From Phenylobacterium sp. (GTDB lineage: Bacteria; Pseudomonadota; Alphaproteobacteria; Caulobacterales; Caulobacteraceae): a stretch of 64,000 nucleotides of DNA. Position 1 is the stretch's first letter. The number at the start of each line of letters is the position of its first letter. The translations under genes were made by a program, and so were the position numbers. The notes under the pieces were generated by a model that had not been told where the DNA came from, did no database searches, and saw nothing but the letters and a program-made list of their open reading frames with translations. Below are positions 33,224 through 41,913 of the stretch, in pieces. Where the stretch lies: contig NZ_SSMX01000002.1 of NCBI RefSeq assembly GCF_004799515.1, positions 1 through 64,000 of the forward strand, in the 5' to 3' direction.

Positions 33224-34696
33224 ATGTCCGAACTCACCGCGCTCACCTTGAAGGCCGCCCTCGGCGGTCTGAAGGACAAGTCCTTCTCCGCCGTGGAGAT
33301 CACCGAGGCCCACGTGCAGGCTGTCGAGGCCGCCCGCGCGCTCAACGCCTTTGTCCTGGAGACCCCGGAGAAGGCGCTCGAGATGGCCAAGGCCTCCGAC
33401 GCGCGCCGGGCCTCCGGCAACGCCGGGCCGCTGGAAGGCGCGCCGCTGGGGATCAAGGACCTCTTCTGCACCGAGGGCGTCCGCTCCACGGCCGGCTCGA
33501 AGATCCTCGGAGACTTCACGCCCACCTACGAGAGCACCGTCACCGCCAACCTCTGGCGCGACGGGGCGGTGATGCTGGGCAAGCTGAACATGGACGAATT
33601 CGCCATGGGCTCGTCCAACGAGACCTCGGCCTTCGGGCCGGTGGTCAATCCGTGGCGGGCGGAAGGCGGCAACGCCCAGCTGACCCCCGGCGGCTCGTCG
33701 GGGGGTTCGGCCGCGGCGGTGGCGGCGGAGCTCTGCCTCGGCGCCACGGCCACCGACACCGGCGGCTCGATCCGTCAGCCGGCGTCCTTCACCGGCACAG
33801 TTGGGATCAAGCCGACCTACGGCCGTTGCTCGCGCTGGGGGACGGTGGCCTTCGCCTCGTCCTTGGACCAGGCCGGGCCGATGGCGCGCACCGTCGAGGA
33901 CGCGGCCATCCTGCTCACCTCCATGGCCGGCCACGACCCCAAGGATTCCACCAGCCTGCCGGTGGAGACCCCGGATTTCGCCAGCTTCGTCGGCCGCTCG
34001 GTCAAGGGCCTGCGCGTCGGCGTGCCCAAGGAATACCGCGTCGACAGCATGCCGGCCGAGATCGACGCGCTTTGGGAACAGGGCATCGCCTGGCTGAAGG
34101 AGGCGGGCTGCGAGATCGTCGAGGTCAGCCTGCCGCACACCAAGTACGCCCTGCCGGCCTACTACATCGTGGCCCCGGCGGAAGCCTCATCCAACCTCGC
34201 CCGCTATGACGGCATGCGCTTCGGCCTGCGGGTCGAGGGCGGCACGCTCACCGACACCTATGAGAAGTCCCGCGCCGCGGGCTTCGGCGACGAGGTCAAG
34301 CGACGCATTCTGATCGGCACCTATGTGCTCTCGGCCGGCTATTACGACGCCTACTACCTGAAGGCGCTGAAGGTGCGCCGGCGCATCGCCGACGACTTCG
34401 ACCAGGCGTTCCAGAAGGTCGACGCCCTCTTGACGCCTACCGCGCCGAGCGCCGCCTTCCAGCTCGGCGACCGGTCGGACGACCCGGTGGCCATGTACCT
34501 GAACGACATCTTCACGGTGACGGTGAACCTGGCCGGCCTGCCAGGGATAAGCGTCCCGGCCGGTCTAGACGCCGCCGGTCTGCCGCTCGGCCTGCAGCTG
34601 ATCGGCCGCGCCCTGGACGAGGGCACGCTGTTCTCGCTGAGCGGGGCCCTGGAAAAGGCCGCCGACTTCCGCGCCAAGCCCAAGAAGTGGTGGTAG
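33224..34696 (+). CDS. gatA: Glutamyl-tRNA(Gln) amidotransferase subunit A
   Basis: A 490-residue amidase-signature enzyme that releases ammonia from glutamine for tRNA-dependent amidation. The Ser-cisSer-Lys triad is K78 (GIKDLFC), S158 in [12 protein letters not shown] and S182 in [15 protein letters not shown] 33224 follows gatC by one base; an earlier in-frame ATG would overlap gatC by 98 bases. With gatC here and gatB at 35922, the complex is complete within 5 kb. Confidence 0.97.
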   Translation: MSELTALTLKAALGGLKDKSFSAVEITEAHVQAVEAARALNAFVLETPEKALEMAKASDARRASGNAGPLEGAPLGIKDLFCTEGVRSTAGSKILGDFTPTYESTVTANLWRDGAVMLGKLNMDEFAMGSSNETSAFGPVVNPWRAEGGNAQLTPGGSSGGSAAAVAAELCLGATATDTGGSIRQPASFTGTVGIKPTYGRCSRWGTVAFASSLDQAGPMARTVEDAAILLTSMAGHDPKDSTSLPVETPDFASFVGRSVKGLRVGVPKEYRVDSMPAEIDALWEQGIAWLKEAGCEIVEVSLPHTKYALPAYYIVAPAEASSNLARYDGMRFGLRVEGGTLTDTYEKSRAAGFGDEVKRRILIGTYVLSAGYYDAYYLKALKVRRRIADDFDQAFQKVDALLTPTAPSAAFQLGDRSDDPVAMYLNDIFTVTVNLAGLPGISVPAGLDAAGLPLGLQLIGRALDEGTLFSLSGALEKAADFRAKPKKWW

Positions 34697-34736
34697 ACCT
34701 TTCCGCGGGGCTGAGTCAGCGCGGGGGCGGGTTGCG

Positions 34737-35258
34737 ATGAAGCGGGCAGATATGGCCGCGATGCTGGGGGCGCTGGCCCTGGCTCCGCTGATCGGGGGCG
34801 TTCCGGCGCGCGCGGCCGCCGACGAGGTCGGCAAGCCGGCCAAACCGTACAAGATCCAGTTGCTCGACCGGTCGGTGGTCACCGCCGACCAGCTCAAGGG
34901 CAAGGTGGTGGTGATCAACCGCTGGGCGACCTGGTGCACGCCGTGCAAGGCGGAGATGGTGGTGTTCCAGACCTATATGCACAACCACCCGGACAGCGAC
35001 CTGCAGATCTTCGCTGTCACGACCGAGCTTGGGTTTCCAGCGGACAAGCTGAAGCCGCTGCAGGGCAAGCTGGCCTATCCGCTGGGCCTCCAGGTCTTCG
35101 GCGGCGGCTATGGGATCAAGGCCGGGGTGCCCACCAGCTATGTGATCGACCGCTCAGGGATCGTGCGGTTCGCCGCGGCCGGGGCGTTCAACGACGACAG
35201 TTTCGAGGCGACGGTCGGCCCGCTCCTGAAGGAACCGGCGCCGGCGGCCGCGCCCTAA
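34737..35258 (+). CDS. TlpA/ResA-like periplasmic thioredoxin-fold protein
   Basis: A 173-residue protein with an N-terminal signal (ADMAAMLGALALAPLIGGVP). The redox motif is WATWCTPCKAEM (C67, C70), preceded by LKGKVVVINRW, and the cis-proline loop is GVPTSYVIDRSG. This is the membrane-tethered or periplasmic reductase family of TlpA/ResA. It may reduce cytochrome c apoprotein or other thiols; the partner is unknown. It lies between gatA and gatB, possibly as a passenger of the gat operon. Confidence 0.9.
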   Translation: MKRADMAAMLGALALAPLIGGVPARAAADEVGKPAKPYKIQLLDRSVVTADQLKGKVVVINRWATWCTPCKAEMVVFQTYMHNHPDSDLQIFAVTTELGFPADKLKPLQGKLAYPLGLQVFGGGYGIKAGVPTSYVIDRSGIVRFAAAGAFNDDSFEATVGPLLKEPAPAAAP

Positions 35259-35281
35259 ATTCAAAGCAGAACGATCGCCCG

Positions 35282-35316
35282 AAAACAAAACGGCCCCCCG
35301 CTGAGGCGAGGGGCCG
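35282..35316 (-). terminator. Intrinsic terminator of the small exported protein gene
   Basis: CGGCCCC (35291-35297) and GGGGCCG (35310-35316) pair with an inner CGC-GCG extension. Read on the minus strand the stem is followed by TTTTGTTTT. It lies 40 bases past the stop of the gene at 35357-35656. Confidence 0.8.
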
Positions 35317-35356
35317 CTCGGTTCGGCTGTGCAGCCGAAGCTTATTTCGCTCGAAT

Positions 35357-35656
35357 CTACTTCGCCTTGTCCAGGTCGGCCTGGATCTGCTTCAGCTTGG
35401 CGTCGTCGATGGCGCCTTGGCTCATCGGAGCGACCTGCGCCAGCGTCATGTCCTTGATCTGGTCGAGGTACTGATCGATCCCCGGCACGTCTTTTTCCAG
35501 GACGGCCTTGGCGGCGGGGTTGGCCATCAGGGCGCCGATGGTGGTCTTGTCCACCGACATCGGGCCGCCGGCGGCGGGGGCCGGCGTCTGGGCGAAGGCC
35601 GGGACGGCGGCGAGGGTCGCGAGGGCCGCAAGGCCCGCAACGAGCTTGGTGTTCAT
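35357..35656 (-). CDS. Small exported protein of unknown function
   Basis: A 99-residue protein with a signal peptide (NTKLVAGLAALATLAAVPAFAQ). The mature part is Ala/Asp/Lys-rich and probably helical: VDKTTIGALMANPAAKAVLE, KDVPGIDQYLDQIKDMTL, then DDAKLKQIQADLDK. No cysteines. I recognise it only as a small Caulobacterales family. AGGACC-type sequence precedes ATG 35656. It is followed by a strong terminator, which supports expression as a single gene. Confidence 0.78.
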   Translation of the reverse strand: MNTKLVAGLAALATLAAVPAFAQTPAPAAGGPMSVDKTTIGALMANPAAKAVLEKDVPGIDQYLDQIKDMTLAQVAPMSQGAIDDAKLKQIQADLDKAK

Positions 35657-35921
35657 GGCTTGAAGGGTCCTTCCCCAATGGTTGCCCGCGAAGCATGAGC
35701 GCGACGGCGGGACGCCTGGCAAGCGCGAAGCACCTGCGCGGCAATTTGGCTCGCCCGAAAAAGCGGCGAGATTACGAACGTTGCTCGTTTATGTCAGTCT
35801 GTCGAGATCGGCTCCCAGCCTTCACGTCCGCCCTTGATTTGATGACGCCATTTGCCCCCGCGCGCAAGGTGACGCTTGAGTCACGCTTTGCCTTTGGGCC
35901 GGTCGGCGCTAGGGAAATCCT

Positions 35922-37418
35922 ATGAGCGAGAAGTCAAAGCAGATCGAAGGCCGCACCGGCCCGTGGGAAATCGTCCTGGGCCTGGAGGTGCACGCCCAGG
36001 TGGCCTCGAACGCCAAGCTGTTCTCCGGCGCCGCCGTCGGCGCGGGCGCCAGCCCCAACTCGCAGGTCAGCCTGGTGGACGCCGCCATGCCCGGCATGCT
36101 GCCGGTGATCAACCGCCACTGTGTCGAGCAGGCGGTGAAGACCGGCCTCGGCCTCAAGGCCCAGATCAACCTGAAGAGCCACTTCGACCGGAAGAACTAC
36201 TTCTACCCCGACCTGCCGCAGGGCTATCAGATCAGCCAGTTCAAGCACCCGATCGTGGGCGAGGGCGAGGTCATCGTCGAGCACGACGACGGCTCGACCT
36301 TCACCGTGCGCATCGAGCGGCTGCACCTGGAGCAGGACGCCGGCAAGTCGCTGCACGACCAGGACCCCAACGCCACCTACGTCGACCTGAACCGCGCCGG
36401 CACCGCCTTGATGGAGATCGTCTCCATGCCGGACATGCGCACCTCGGAGGAGGCGGCGGCCTATGTGAAGAAGCTGCGCACCATCCTGGTCTATCTGGGC
36501 ACCTGCGACGGCGACATGGAGAAGGGCAACCTGCGCGCCGATGTGAACGTCTCGGTCTGCCGTCCCGGTGACTATGAGAAGTTCCGCGAGACCGGCAGCT
36601 TCAGCCATCTGGGCACGCGCTGCGAGATCAAGAACGTCAACTCCTACCGCTACATCCAGCAGGCCATCGAGTACGAGGCGCGCCGCCAGATCGAGATCCT
36701 CGAGGACGGCGGCAAGATCGACCAGGAGACCCGGCTCTTCGATCCCACCAAGGGCGAGACCCGTTCCATGCGCTCCAAGGAAGAGGCGCACGACTACCGC
36801 TACTTCCCCGACCCGGACCTGCTTCCGCTGGAGCTGGATCCGGCCTGGGTGAAGCGGATCGAGGCGACCCTGCCGGAGCTGCCGGACGCCAAGAAGGGGC
36901 GCTTCCAGTCGCAGTACGGGCTCTCGGCCTATGACGCCCAGGTGTTGATCAGCGAGCGGGCGAGGGCGGACTATTACGAGGCCGCCGCGAAGGGCCGTGA
37001 CGCCAAGCTCACCGCCAACTGGGTGACCAACGACCTGGCCGCCCGGCTGACCGCCGGCGGGATCGAGATCGAGGCGAGCCCGATCTTCCCCGACGCCATC
37101 GCCGAGCTGGTCCAGCTGATCGAGGAGAACGTGATTTCCTCCAAGATCGCCAAGGACGTCTTCGAGCGGATGTGGAACGGCGAAGGCCGCGCCTCAGAGA
37201 TCGTGGAGAAGCAGGGCCTGAAGCAGGTGTCGGACACCGGGGAATTGGAAGCGATCATCGACAAGCTGATCGCCGAAAATCCCGGTCAGGCCGAGCAGGT
37301 GAAGGAAAAGCCCCAGGCCATCGGCTGGTTCGTGGGACAGGTGATGAAGGCCACTGGCGGCAAGGCCAACCCGGGCGTCATCAACCAGCTACTGAAGAGC
37401 AAGCTCGGCGCGGACTAG
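35922..37418 (+). CDS. gatB: Aspartyl/glutamyl-tRNA amidotransferase subunit B
   Basis: A 498-residue subunit that phosphorylates mischarged Glu-tRNA(Gln) or Asp-tRNA(Asn). [18 protein letters not shown] opens the cradle domain, with [14 protein letters not shown] and [19 protein letters not shown] as family signatures. The C-terminal tail domain ([20 protein letters not shown]) binds tRNA. AGGGA 6 bases before the ATG supports the start. It lies about 1.2 kb after gatA with two unrelated genes between. Confidence 0.97.
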   Translation: MSEKSKQIEGRTGPWEIVLGLEVHAQVASNAKLFSGAAVGAGASPNSQVSLVDAAMPGMLPVINRHCVEQAVKTGLGLKAQINLKSHFDRKNYFYPDLPQGYQISQFKHPIVGEGEVIVEHDDGSTFTVRIERLHLEQDAGKSLHDQDPNATYVDLNRAGTALMEIVSMPDMRTSEEAAAYVKKLRTILVYLGTCDGDMEKGNLRADVNVSVCRPGDYEKFRETGSFSHLGTRCEIKNVNSYRYIQQAIEYEARRQIEILEDGGKIDQETRLFDPTKGETRSMRSKEEAHDYRYFPDPDLLPLELDPAWVKRIEATLPELPDAKKGRFQSQYGLSAYDAQVLISERARADYYEAAAKGRDAKLTANWVTNDLAARLTAGGIEIEASPIFPDAIAELVQLIEENVISSKIAKDVFERMWNGEGRASEIVEKQGLKQVSDTGELEAIIDKLIAENPGQAEQVKEKPQAIGWFVGQVMKATGGKANPGVINQLLKSKLGAD

Positions 37419-37441
37419 GTCTGTCTACAGACCCCGAGTTC

Positions 37442-37624
37442 TCAGCCCAGCAGGGAATGGACGGCCATGGCGCCGCCCACCCACAGCGCCGTGGACACCG
37501 AGGCCGCGATCAGCAGGCCGACGCCCACCGGAAGACGGACCGGGCGGGCGGCGCGCGGCTGGACCGAGGTCTGGGCGGCGCCTTGATGTCCCGCGAAGGG
37601 GCCGGTGATCAATTGGCTGGTCAT
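37442..37624 (-). CDS. Small single-span membrane protein (possible)
   Basis: A 60-residue frame with a basic N-terminal half (QPRAARPVRLPVG) and one hydrophobic helix at about 36-58 (GLLIAASVSTALWVGGAMAV). The composition is coherent for a tail-anchored membrane microprotein, but no strong ribosome binding site is seen. It is convergent with gatB, 23 bases from its stop. Confidence 0.45.
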   Translation of the reverse strand: MTSQLITGPFAGHQGAAQTSVQPRAARPVRLPVGVGLLIAASVSTALWVGGAMAVHSLLG

Positions 37625-37684
37625 GTGAAAACCGCGAGATCCTGGGGTTGTTATGGCTTCCTTATGAGCCGGAACGCCGGCTCG

Positions 37685-37919
37685 TGAAATTAAGTACGGC
37701 TACATACGCAGTTACACGTAGGGAGTGTTCCGAACGTTAGAACGATCCATCACCAATAAGTTATCCGTATTCACTCTATAGAAAGGTTCTCGAATACGAG
37801 CGTAACCGTAGCTGTGATCTTGGGAACAACCCGATCAGGTGAACTACTTATGGGGCCAACCGGAATTTTAAACCTGAACATAATGGTTAATTTGGACTGG
37901 CGACTTAGGGAGCCTGTCA
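37685..37919. other. AT-rich intergenic leader before the nucleotidyl cyclase
   Basis: About 235 bases without a supported gene. Hand counts give 38 percent GC at 37741-37800 and 52 percent at 37801-37860, in a window that otherwise runs near 70 percent. It carries short inverted repeats (GTTC...GAAC near 37728-37744, CTCG-AATA-CGAG near 37791-37802) and a pair of TTAA boxes near the cyclase start. It probably holds the promoters of the cyclase and perhaps of the divergent small membrane gene. Confidence 0.6.
37868..37890 (+). promoter_or_regulatory. TTAA box and ATGGTTAA half-site upstream of the cyclase (candidate CtrA site)
   Basis: TTAAACC at 37868 and ATGGTTAA at 37883-37890 form inverted TTAAxCC arms, 30-52 bases before the cyclase ATG. 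ATGGTTAA is the reverse complement of TTAACCAT, the half-site often reported for the cell-cycle regulator CtrA. The spacing is not the standard TTAA-N7-TTAA, so this is tentative. Confidence 0.35.
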
Positions 37920-38861
37920 ATGTTCCGGTATGCAGAAAAGCAAACCTACGACGCTTGGGAATACTCCGGCGCTAAGGTTGTCCAGCTGGCTTCGCGCCGT
38001 GAACCTGGACAAGCCGTGGCGCCGCAGGACGAGCGCCGCAGGTATCTGTCGGCCAACGACGTCGGCCTCTTTCCCGAGGACGACGCGGAGGGGCCGCTGC
38101 TGCGGGCCGAGCGTCAACGCAGCCGCGATCTCCAGCGGACCTTTAGCCAGTACATCCCGCCGCAGGTTGTCGAGCAGTTGATGGCCAATCCGGGCGCGAA
38201 CGACCTGTGCGCCGAGACCCGCGACCTCACCATCCTCTTCGCCGACATCCGCGGCTTCACCAGCATGTCGGAAGCGCTCAAGGACGACCCGCGCCGCCTC
38301 GGCCAACTGATCAACACCGTCCTGGGCGCCTTGGCCGACATCGTCGGGGCGCACGGCGGCACCATCGACAAGTACGTCGGCGACTGCGTCATGGCCTTCT
38401 GGGGCGCGCCGCAGGCCGACACCAACCACGCCCGCCACGCCGTCGCCGCCGCCGAGGCGATGCTGGCGGCGATCGACGGCCTGAACGCCAGCCTCGACCT
38501 GTCGCTGCCCGATGGCCGCACCCTGCCGCCGATCCAGATCGGCGTCGGCGTCAACTCCGGCGAATGCCTGGTGGGCGCCATCGGCTGCGCCCGCCGCTTC
38601 AACTACTCCGCCCTCGGCGACGCCGTGAACATCGCCTCGCGCCTGGTCGACCTGACCAAGACCTATGATGTCCACCTGCTGATCGGCGAGGCCACTGTCC
38701 AGCGGCTGGCGCCGAGCCCGCGCTGGCGCGAAGTCGACCGGGTCGCGGTGCGCGGCCGCATCGAACGCCAGAGCCTCTTCACCCTCTCGCCGGTCGCGGC
38801 CACCGCCGCCAACGACGACCTTGCCTGGCCGCAAGGCCAGGCCCATCCGTCCGTCCACTGA
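37920..38861 (+). CDS. Class III adenylate/guanylate cyclase
   Basis: A 313-residue soluble cyclase. The catalytic domain spans about residues 95-290: the metal-binding LTILFADIRGFTSMSEAL, the second aspartate in DKYVGDCVMAFWGAP, the transition-state Asn/Arg in ALGDAVNIASRLVDL, and the Gly-rich VGVNSGECLVGAIG. The N-terminal 85 residues are a helical segment ending in the typical pre-catalytic FSQYIPPQVVEQLMANP coiled region. No membrane or PAS domain is seen. Nucleotide specificity is not certain; cAMP is more likely. Its leader is AT-rich, with a candidate CtrA half-site. Confidence 0.93.
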   Translation: MFRYAEKQTYDAWEYSGAKVVQLASRREPGQAVAPQDERRRYLSANDVGLFPEDDAEGPLLRAERQRSRDLQRTFSQYIPPQVVEQLMANPGANDLCAETRDLTILFADIRGFTSMSEALKDDPRRLGQLINTVLGALADIVGAHGGTIDKYVGDCVMAFWGAPQADTNHARHAVAAAEAMLAAIDGLNASLDLSLPDGRTLPPIQIGVGVNSGECLVGAIGCARRFNYSALGDAVNIASRLVDLTKTYDVHLLIGEATVQRLAPSPRWREVDRVAVRGRIERQSLFTLSPVAATAANDDLAWPQGQAHPSVH

Positions 38862-38957
38862 ACCCAGGCGGGCGTCCGGCCCGCGCCGCATCCAACCCGT
38901 CCGCCTGCCGCTTTAGAGAAGCCTGCGACGGCGCACGCTCAGCTAACGGAAGCTCCG

Positions 38958-39107
38958 ATGATCCCGCGCAAACTCATCGCGCTCGCGCCCTACCTGGTGT
39001 CCTTCACGCTCGCCGCCGCCGTCATCGGCGCAGGCGCAGAGCCGGCCCGGGCGGCGACCCACGGCGGCGCCAACATCGTCACGATGAACTCCAACCCGGC
39101 AGACTAG
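38958..39107 (+). CDS. Putative 49-residue exported peptide
   Basis: A short frame starting IPRKLIALAPYLVSFTLAAA, a hydrophobic signal-like stretch ending in a plausible cleavage region (GAEPARAA), and a 16-residue polar remainder THGGANIVTMNSNPAD. GGAAG lies 5 bases before the ATG. The reading frame ends in TAG, overlapping the last 4 bases of the convergent RcnB-domain gene. No family recognised. Confidence 0.5.
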   Translation: MIPRKLIALAPYLVSFTLAAAVIGAGAEPARAATHGGANIVTMNSNPAD

Positions 39108-39655
39108 TAGGGCACCACGTCGAACACCTGGCCGGTGGCGCGCGAGACCAGCGCCATGCCGCGCGCGGTGCGCACCCAGTCATAGCCCGGCGGCGGCGCT
39201 CTCAGGCGGTAACGGCCATAGTCGCCGATCACCGGCGCGCCCTCCGGCCCCAGATAGCCGCCACGGCGCGGCGCAGCGCTGTAGGCGGCGGGCGGCGGGG
39301 CCGGGGCCGCGTAGGCGCGCGGCGCATATCGCGGGTCATATCGCGGGTCGGGGGCCCTCGCCATGCCGCTGGTCCTGGGATCATAGCGGGGATCGTAGCC
39401 GCCGCCGGCGCCGCCACGATAGGCTTCGCCGCGATAGGCCTGCGGCGGCGGCGCGGCGGCGGCGCGCGGGGCGCCGGCCCAGCGGCCCATCTCGCCCCGG
39501 CCCATCTCACCGCCACGCCCCATCTCGCCTCGACTGGGCATCGGAGCCTCGCGCCGGCCTTCCTCACGCCGCTCGCCAGCCACAGCTCCGCCCGTCGCCG
39601 CCAGCGGTCCGGCGACGAGCAGGGCGGCGGCCAGGACGGAGAGCAGGCGGCGCAT
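39104..39655 (-). CDS. RcnB-domain exported protein 1
   Basis: A 183-residue protein with a signal peptide (RRLLSVLAAALLVAGPLAAT). The middle is low complexity, with repeated GEMGRG units and YDPRYDPR pairs rich in Pro, Ala, Tyr and Arg. The C-terminal 40 residues are an RcnB domain: YGRYRLRAPPPGYDWVRTAR, then GQVFDVVPY. RcnB in E. coli is a periplasmic nickel/cobalt homeostasis protein, but most RcnB-domain proteins are uncharacterised. The start is uncertain: ATG 39655 gives the cleanest signal peptide, ATG 39667 is possible. Confidence 0.82.
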   Translation of the reverse strand: MRRLLSVLAAALLVAGPLAATGGAVAGERREEGRREAPMPSRGEMGRGGEMGRGEMGRWAGAPRAAAAPPPQAYRGEAYRGGAGGGYDPRYDPRTSGMARAPDPRYDPRYAPRAYAAPAPPPAAYSAAPRRGGYLGPEGAPVIGDYGRYRLRAPPPGYDWVRTARGMALVSRATGQVFDVVPY

Positions 39656-39813
39656 ATCGCCAATCATCCTCAAAAACGCAGGCTCGGTCGATGCTTACAA
39701 TGTCACGCACGCCTGAACCCGGCCTGAACGCGGGGGCGGCGCGCGACCACCTCCGGCGGCCGCCTGCGACCCTTTAACACCTGGGGCAAGATGAAGGCCT
39801 GACAACAGCGGCC

Positions 39814-39821
39814 TTAACCAT
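39814..39821 (+). promoter_or_regulatory. TTAACCAT half-site upstream of the Sel1-like gene
   Basis: TTAACCAT matches the reported CtrA half-site exactly, 93 bases before the chosen start of the Sel1-like gene at 39914. TTTAACACC occurs earlier at about 39773. Chance occurrence of an 8-mer in 70 percent GC DNA is low but not negligible. Confidence 0.35.
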
Positions 39822-39913
39822 GTGTTCAGCGCAAGGCTGTTTCTCTGCGTAACGTGAGCCGCATGAAGCGTTCCAGAACGGGACGCGGCCGGCTTCAGAC
39901 AGGGACAAAGGTC

Positions 39914-40186
39914 ATGCTTGCGCAATTGCAAGTCGCCGGCGAAGGGCTCCCGCTCCCCAGTGCGGAAGCCACGGGCGACGAACTCTTCCGGTTGGGTCTG
40001 CTCTATTCCACGGGTCAGGGCGGCGCGCCGCTCGACTATGTGTCGGCCCACATGCTGTTCAACCTGGCCGCCATGCGCGGTTCGGTCGAAGCCAAGATCT
40101 ACCGCAAGGAACTCTCCGAGGAGATGGCCTCCGACGAGGTCGCCGAAGCCCAGCGCCAGGCCCGCGAATGGCTCGCTCACGGCTGA
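39914..40186 (+). CDS. Sel1-like small protein
   Basis: A 90-residue protein with one and a half Sel1-type (TPR-like) helical repeats: LFRLGLLYSTGQGGAPLDYV, then SAHMLFNLAAMRGSVEAKIY. It ends in a charged helix (RKELSEEMASDEVAEAQRQA). The start is chosen at 39914 (LAQLQVAGEGLPLPS); in-frame ATGs at 39854 and 39863 would add a basic N-terminus. No signal peptide, so probably cytoplasmic. I know near-identical proteins from Caulobacter only as hypotheticals. It is followed by hairpins and a T-run at 40206-40303. Confidence 0.75.
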   Translation: MLAQLQVAGEGLPLPSAEATGDELFRLGLLYSTGQGGAPLDYVSAHMLFNLAAMRGSVEAKIYRKELSEEMASDEVAEAQRQAREWLAHG

Positions 40187-40205
40187 GGCCTTGAGGCCTC
40201 AAGCC

Positions 40206-40227
40206 GCCGCCCGGCCTTCCGGGCGGC
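40206..40227. repeat. 9-bp perfect hairpin after the Sel1-like gene
   Basis: GCCGCCCGG and CCGGGCGGC pair around CCTT, 20 bases past the stop. No T-tract follows directly; it precedes the true terminator at 40276. Confidence 0.6.
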
Positions 40228-40275
40228 CTCCGGTTCGGCGCGCCCGCGGGGCGATGCGCGGACCGACGTTGAAAC

Positions 40276-40303
40276 GCCCGGGCCGCCGGTCCGGGCTTTT
40301 CCT
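40276..40303 (+). terminator. Intrinsic terminator, plus strand
   Basis: GCCCGG (40276-40281) and CCGGGC (40291-40296) pair, followed by TTTTCCTT. It would end the Sel1-like transcript and separate it from the PEP-CTERM gene that starts at 40464. The rest of 40187-40463 shows no supported gene. Confidence 0.7.
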
Positions 40304-40463
40304 TGCCCGTTCGCCCACGCCCGTTCTTCTCCCCCGTGGGCGGAGTTCGCGTCAGCTGCGAGGTTTTCCACCCCAGGGCGCACCTCCTTGCAACCGTAAC
40401 CTGTTGCGCCACCCTCGCGTCTGGCCGCGCCAGATGCGCGCGGCGACAGAGGGACTGCCGAAC

Positions 40464-41447
40464 GTGGACAACAAACTTGCATGGCTGGCGGTGACGGCCC
40501 TCGGCGTCGCGGCCTTGGCGGGATCGAATCCGGCCGCCGCCCAGGCGGCCTATGGTTCAGCGGCCTTCGCCAGCTACCGGGATTGCAGCGCGGCTGGAGC
40601 GGGCGCCTGCGACGGGACCGTCGAGCCGGCTCAGGCCATTGTCGGCAGCGCCATCAGCGGCGGGCTCTCGTCCACCTCCAACACCAACCTGACCCTGACC
40701 GGCCAGACGATCGTCAACCTGTTCGGCAACACCGTGACCCTGCCCAATGACCCCGCCTCGTCCGCGAGCGGCACGGTGGGCTTCGGCGCGGCCGACCTGC
40801 CGGTCCTGAAGGCCGCCTCGTCCTCCGGCGCCGAGACGCGGATGGGCATCAACGCGTTCGGCTATCAGAGCTACACCAACGAAGGCGCGTCCTCGACACC
40901 GTTCGAGATCACCGGCAACCTGGACATCGACAGCTTCAGCGGCACGGCGGGCGGGGTCTTCCCCGGCGGCGCGATCGCCACCACCTACGTCGCCCTTTGG
41001 GACCCCTCGGTAATCAGCAGCCTAGGGCCAGTGGACGCCCAGACCCTGTTCGACGACGTGTTCCTGACCGGCTGCGGCACGCCCGGCGTGCTGGGCGTGG
41101 CTTTCGGCGGCGGGACCCTGGTGGGCTCGGGTTCGCCCTCGATCAGCACCACGACCGAAGCCTGCAGCGGCTCCTCGGTCGTACCGGGCCCGATCACCCT
41201 GGGCGCGAACCAGACGGTGCTGGTGGTGGCCGGGCTACAGCTCCTCACCAACCGCGGCGGCGTGATCGACGCGCTCGACACCTTCACCACCGAGTTCACG
41301 CCGGACGCCGGCGTCGACGTGGCCGAGCTACGCTCGGGGGAATCCATCCTCGGCGTGCCGGAACCGGCGTCCTGGGCGCTGATGCTGGGCGGCTTCTTCG
41401 GCCTGGGCGGGGCGCTGCGCCGTCGCCGCACGGCTCTAGCCGTCTAG
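40464..41447 (+). CDS. PEP-CTERM sorted exoprotein 2
   Basis: A 327-residue exported protein. Signal peptide LAWLAVTALGVAALAGSNPA ends AAAQ-A. The body is Gly/Ser/Thr/Asn-rich, with three or four cysteines (DCSAAGAGACDG, TGCGTPG, TEACSGSS) that could pair. The C-terminus is VPEPASWALMLGGFFGLGGA followed by LRRRR, a PEP-CTERM sorting signal. Start GTG 40464 has GAGGGA about 9 bases upstream; an in-frame ATG at 40434 would give a less typical signal. It is upstream of tRNA-Ser and 0.5 kb from PEP-CTERM protein 3. Confidence 0.85.
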   Translation: MDNKLAWLAVTALGVAALAGSNPAAAQAAYGSAAFASYRDCSAAGAGACDGTVEPAQAIVGSAISGGLSSTSNTNLTLTGQTIVNLFGNTVTLPNDPASSASGTVGFGAADLPVLKAASSSGAETRMGINAFGYQSYTNEGASSTPFEITGNLDIDSFSGTAGGVFPGGAIATTYVALWDPSVISSLGPVDAQTLFDDVFLTGCGTPGVLGVAFGGGTLVGSGSPSISTTTEACSGSSVVPGPITLGANQTVLVVAGLQLLTNRGGVIDALDTFTTEFTPDAGVDVAELRSGESILGVPEPASWALMLGGFFGLGGALRRRRTALAV

Positions 41448-41555
41448 GCAGAGCCGCCGCCTTCGGCTAGAAACCGCGATCCCGCTGCGGACCGGCCTTG
41501 CCGAGGCTCGCGGAGGGACGCTGACGCTGGATGGAATCTCCAACGTTTTCAGCAA

Positions 41556-41645
41556 GGTGACGTGGCCGAGTGGCTGAAGGCAACGGTTTGCTAAATCGTC
41601 ATACCTGAAAGGGTATCGAGGGTTCGAATCCCTCCGTCACCGCCA
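41556..41645 (+). tRNA. tRNA-Ser (anticodon GCT)
   Basis: Acceptor arms GGTGACG (41556-41562) and CGTCACC (41635-41641) pair, with a G discriminator and an encoded CCA (41643-41645). The anticodon stem-loop CGGTTTGCTAAATCG reads GCT, which decodes AGC/AGU serine codons. A long variable arm (CATACCTGAAAGGGTATC) is present as expected for class II serine tRNA, and the T loop is GGTTCGAATCC. Confidence 0.97.
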
Positions 41646-41913
41646 TCCTGCTTCGCTATACGAGCTTCGTGGGATTGGCTGAGGGGCCGGTGCGAAGCTG
41701 GATGCCCTCCAGGACCCGTTGGAATTCGCGTTCCCCGAGTGCACGAACGCGGTTCGGTTGTCTGACTAACTCATTGAATATGGTCCATAAAGCAGCCCGC
41801 CGACCGACGCTGTCGACACCTCCAAAGCCCCGCAGAACTGTCCGTTCGGACAATGTGGCGCATCTTCCCGGCCGCTAGGCTCAGCTTCCGTTTTCGTCCG
41901 GGAGTTCGTTGAG
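41646..41913. other. Lower-GC stretch after tRNA-Ser without a supported gene
   Basis: A 268-base interval with visibly lower GC than its flanks. Short frames exist on both strands (65 codons minus at 41656-41853, 69 codons plus at 41669-41878) but neither has a good start or ribosome binding site. It holds a TGTCCG-TT-CGGACA dyad. No repeat of the tRNA 3' end was found, so no attachment-site duplication is seen. Confidence 0.55.
41839..41852. promoter_or_regulatory. TGTCCG-TT-CGGACA dyad upstream of PEP-CTERM protein 3
   Basis: Perfect 6-base arms around two bases, 62 bases before the ATG at 41914. The symmetry and size fit a dimeric regulator site near a promoter; the regulator is unknown. 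Confidence 0.4.

Noticed and set aside
41656..41853. 65-codon minus-strand frame next to tRNA-Ser as a gene
   Set aside because: It starts with TTG without a ribosome binding site, has no recognised domain, and lies in a short low-GC interval.
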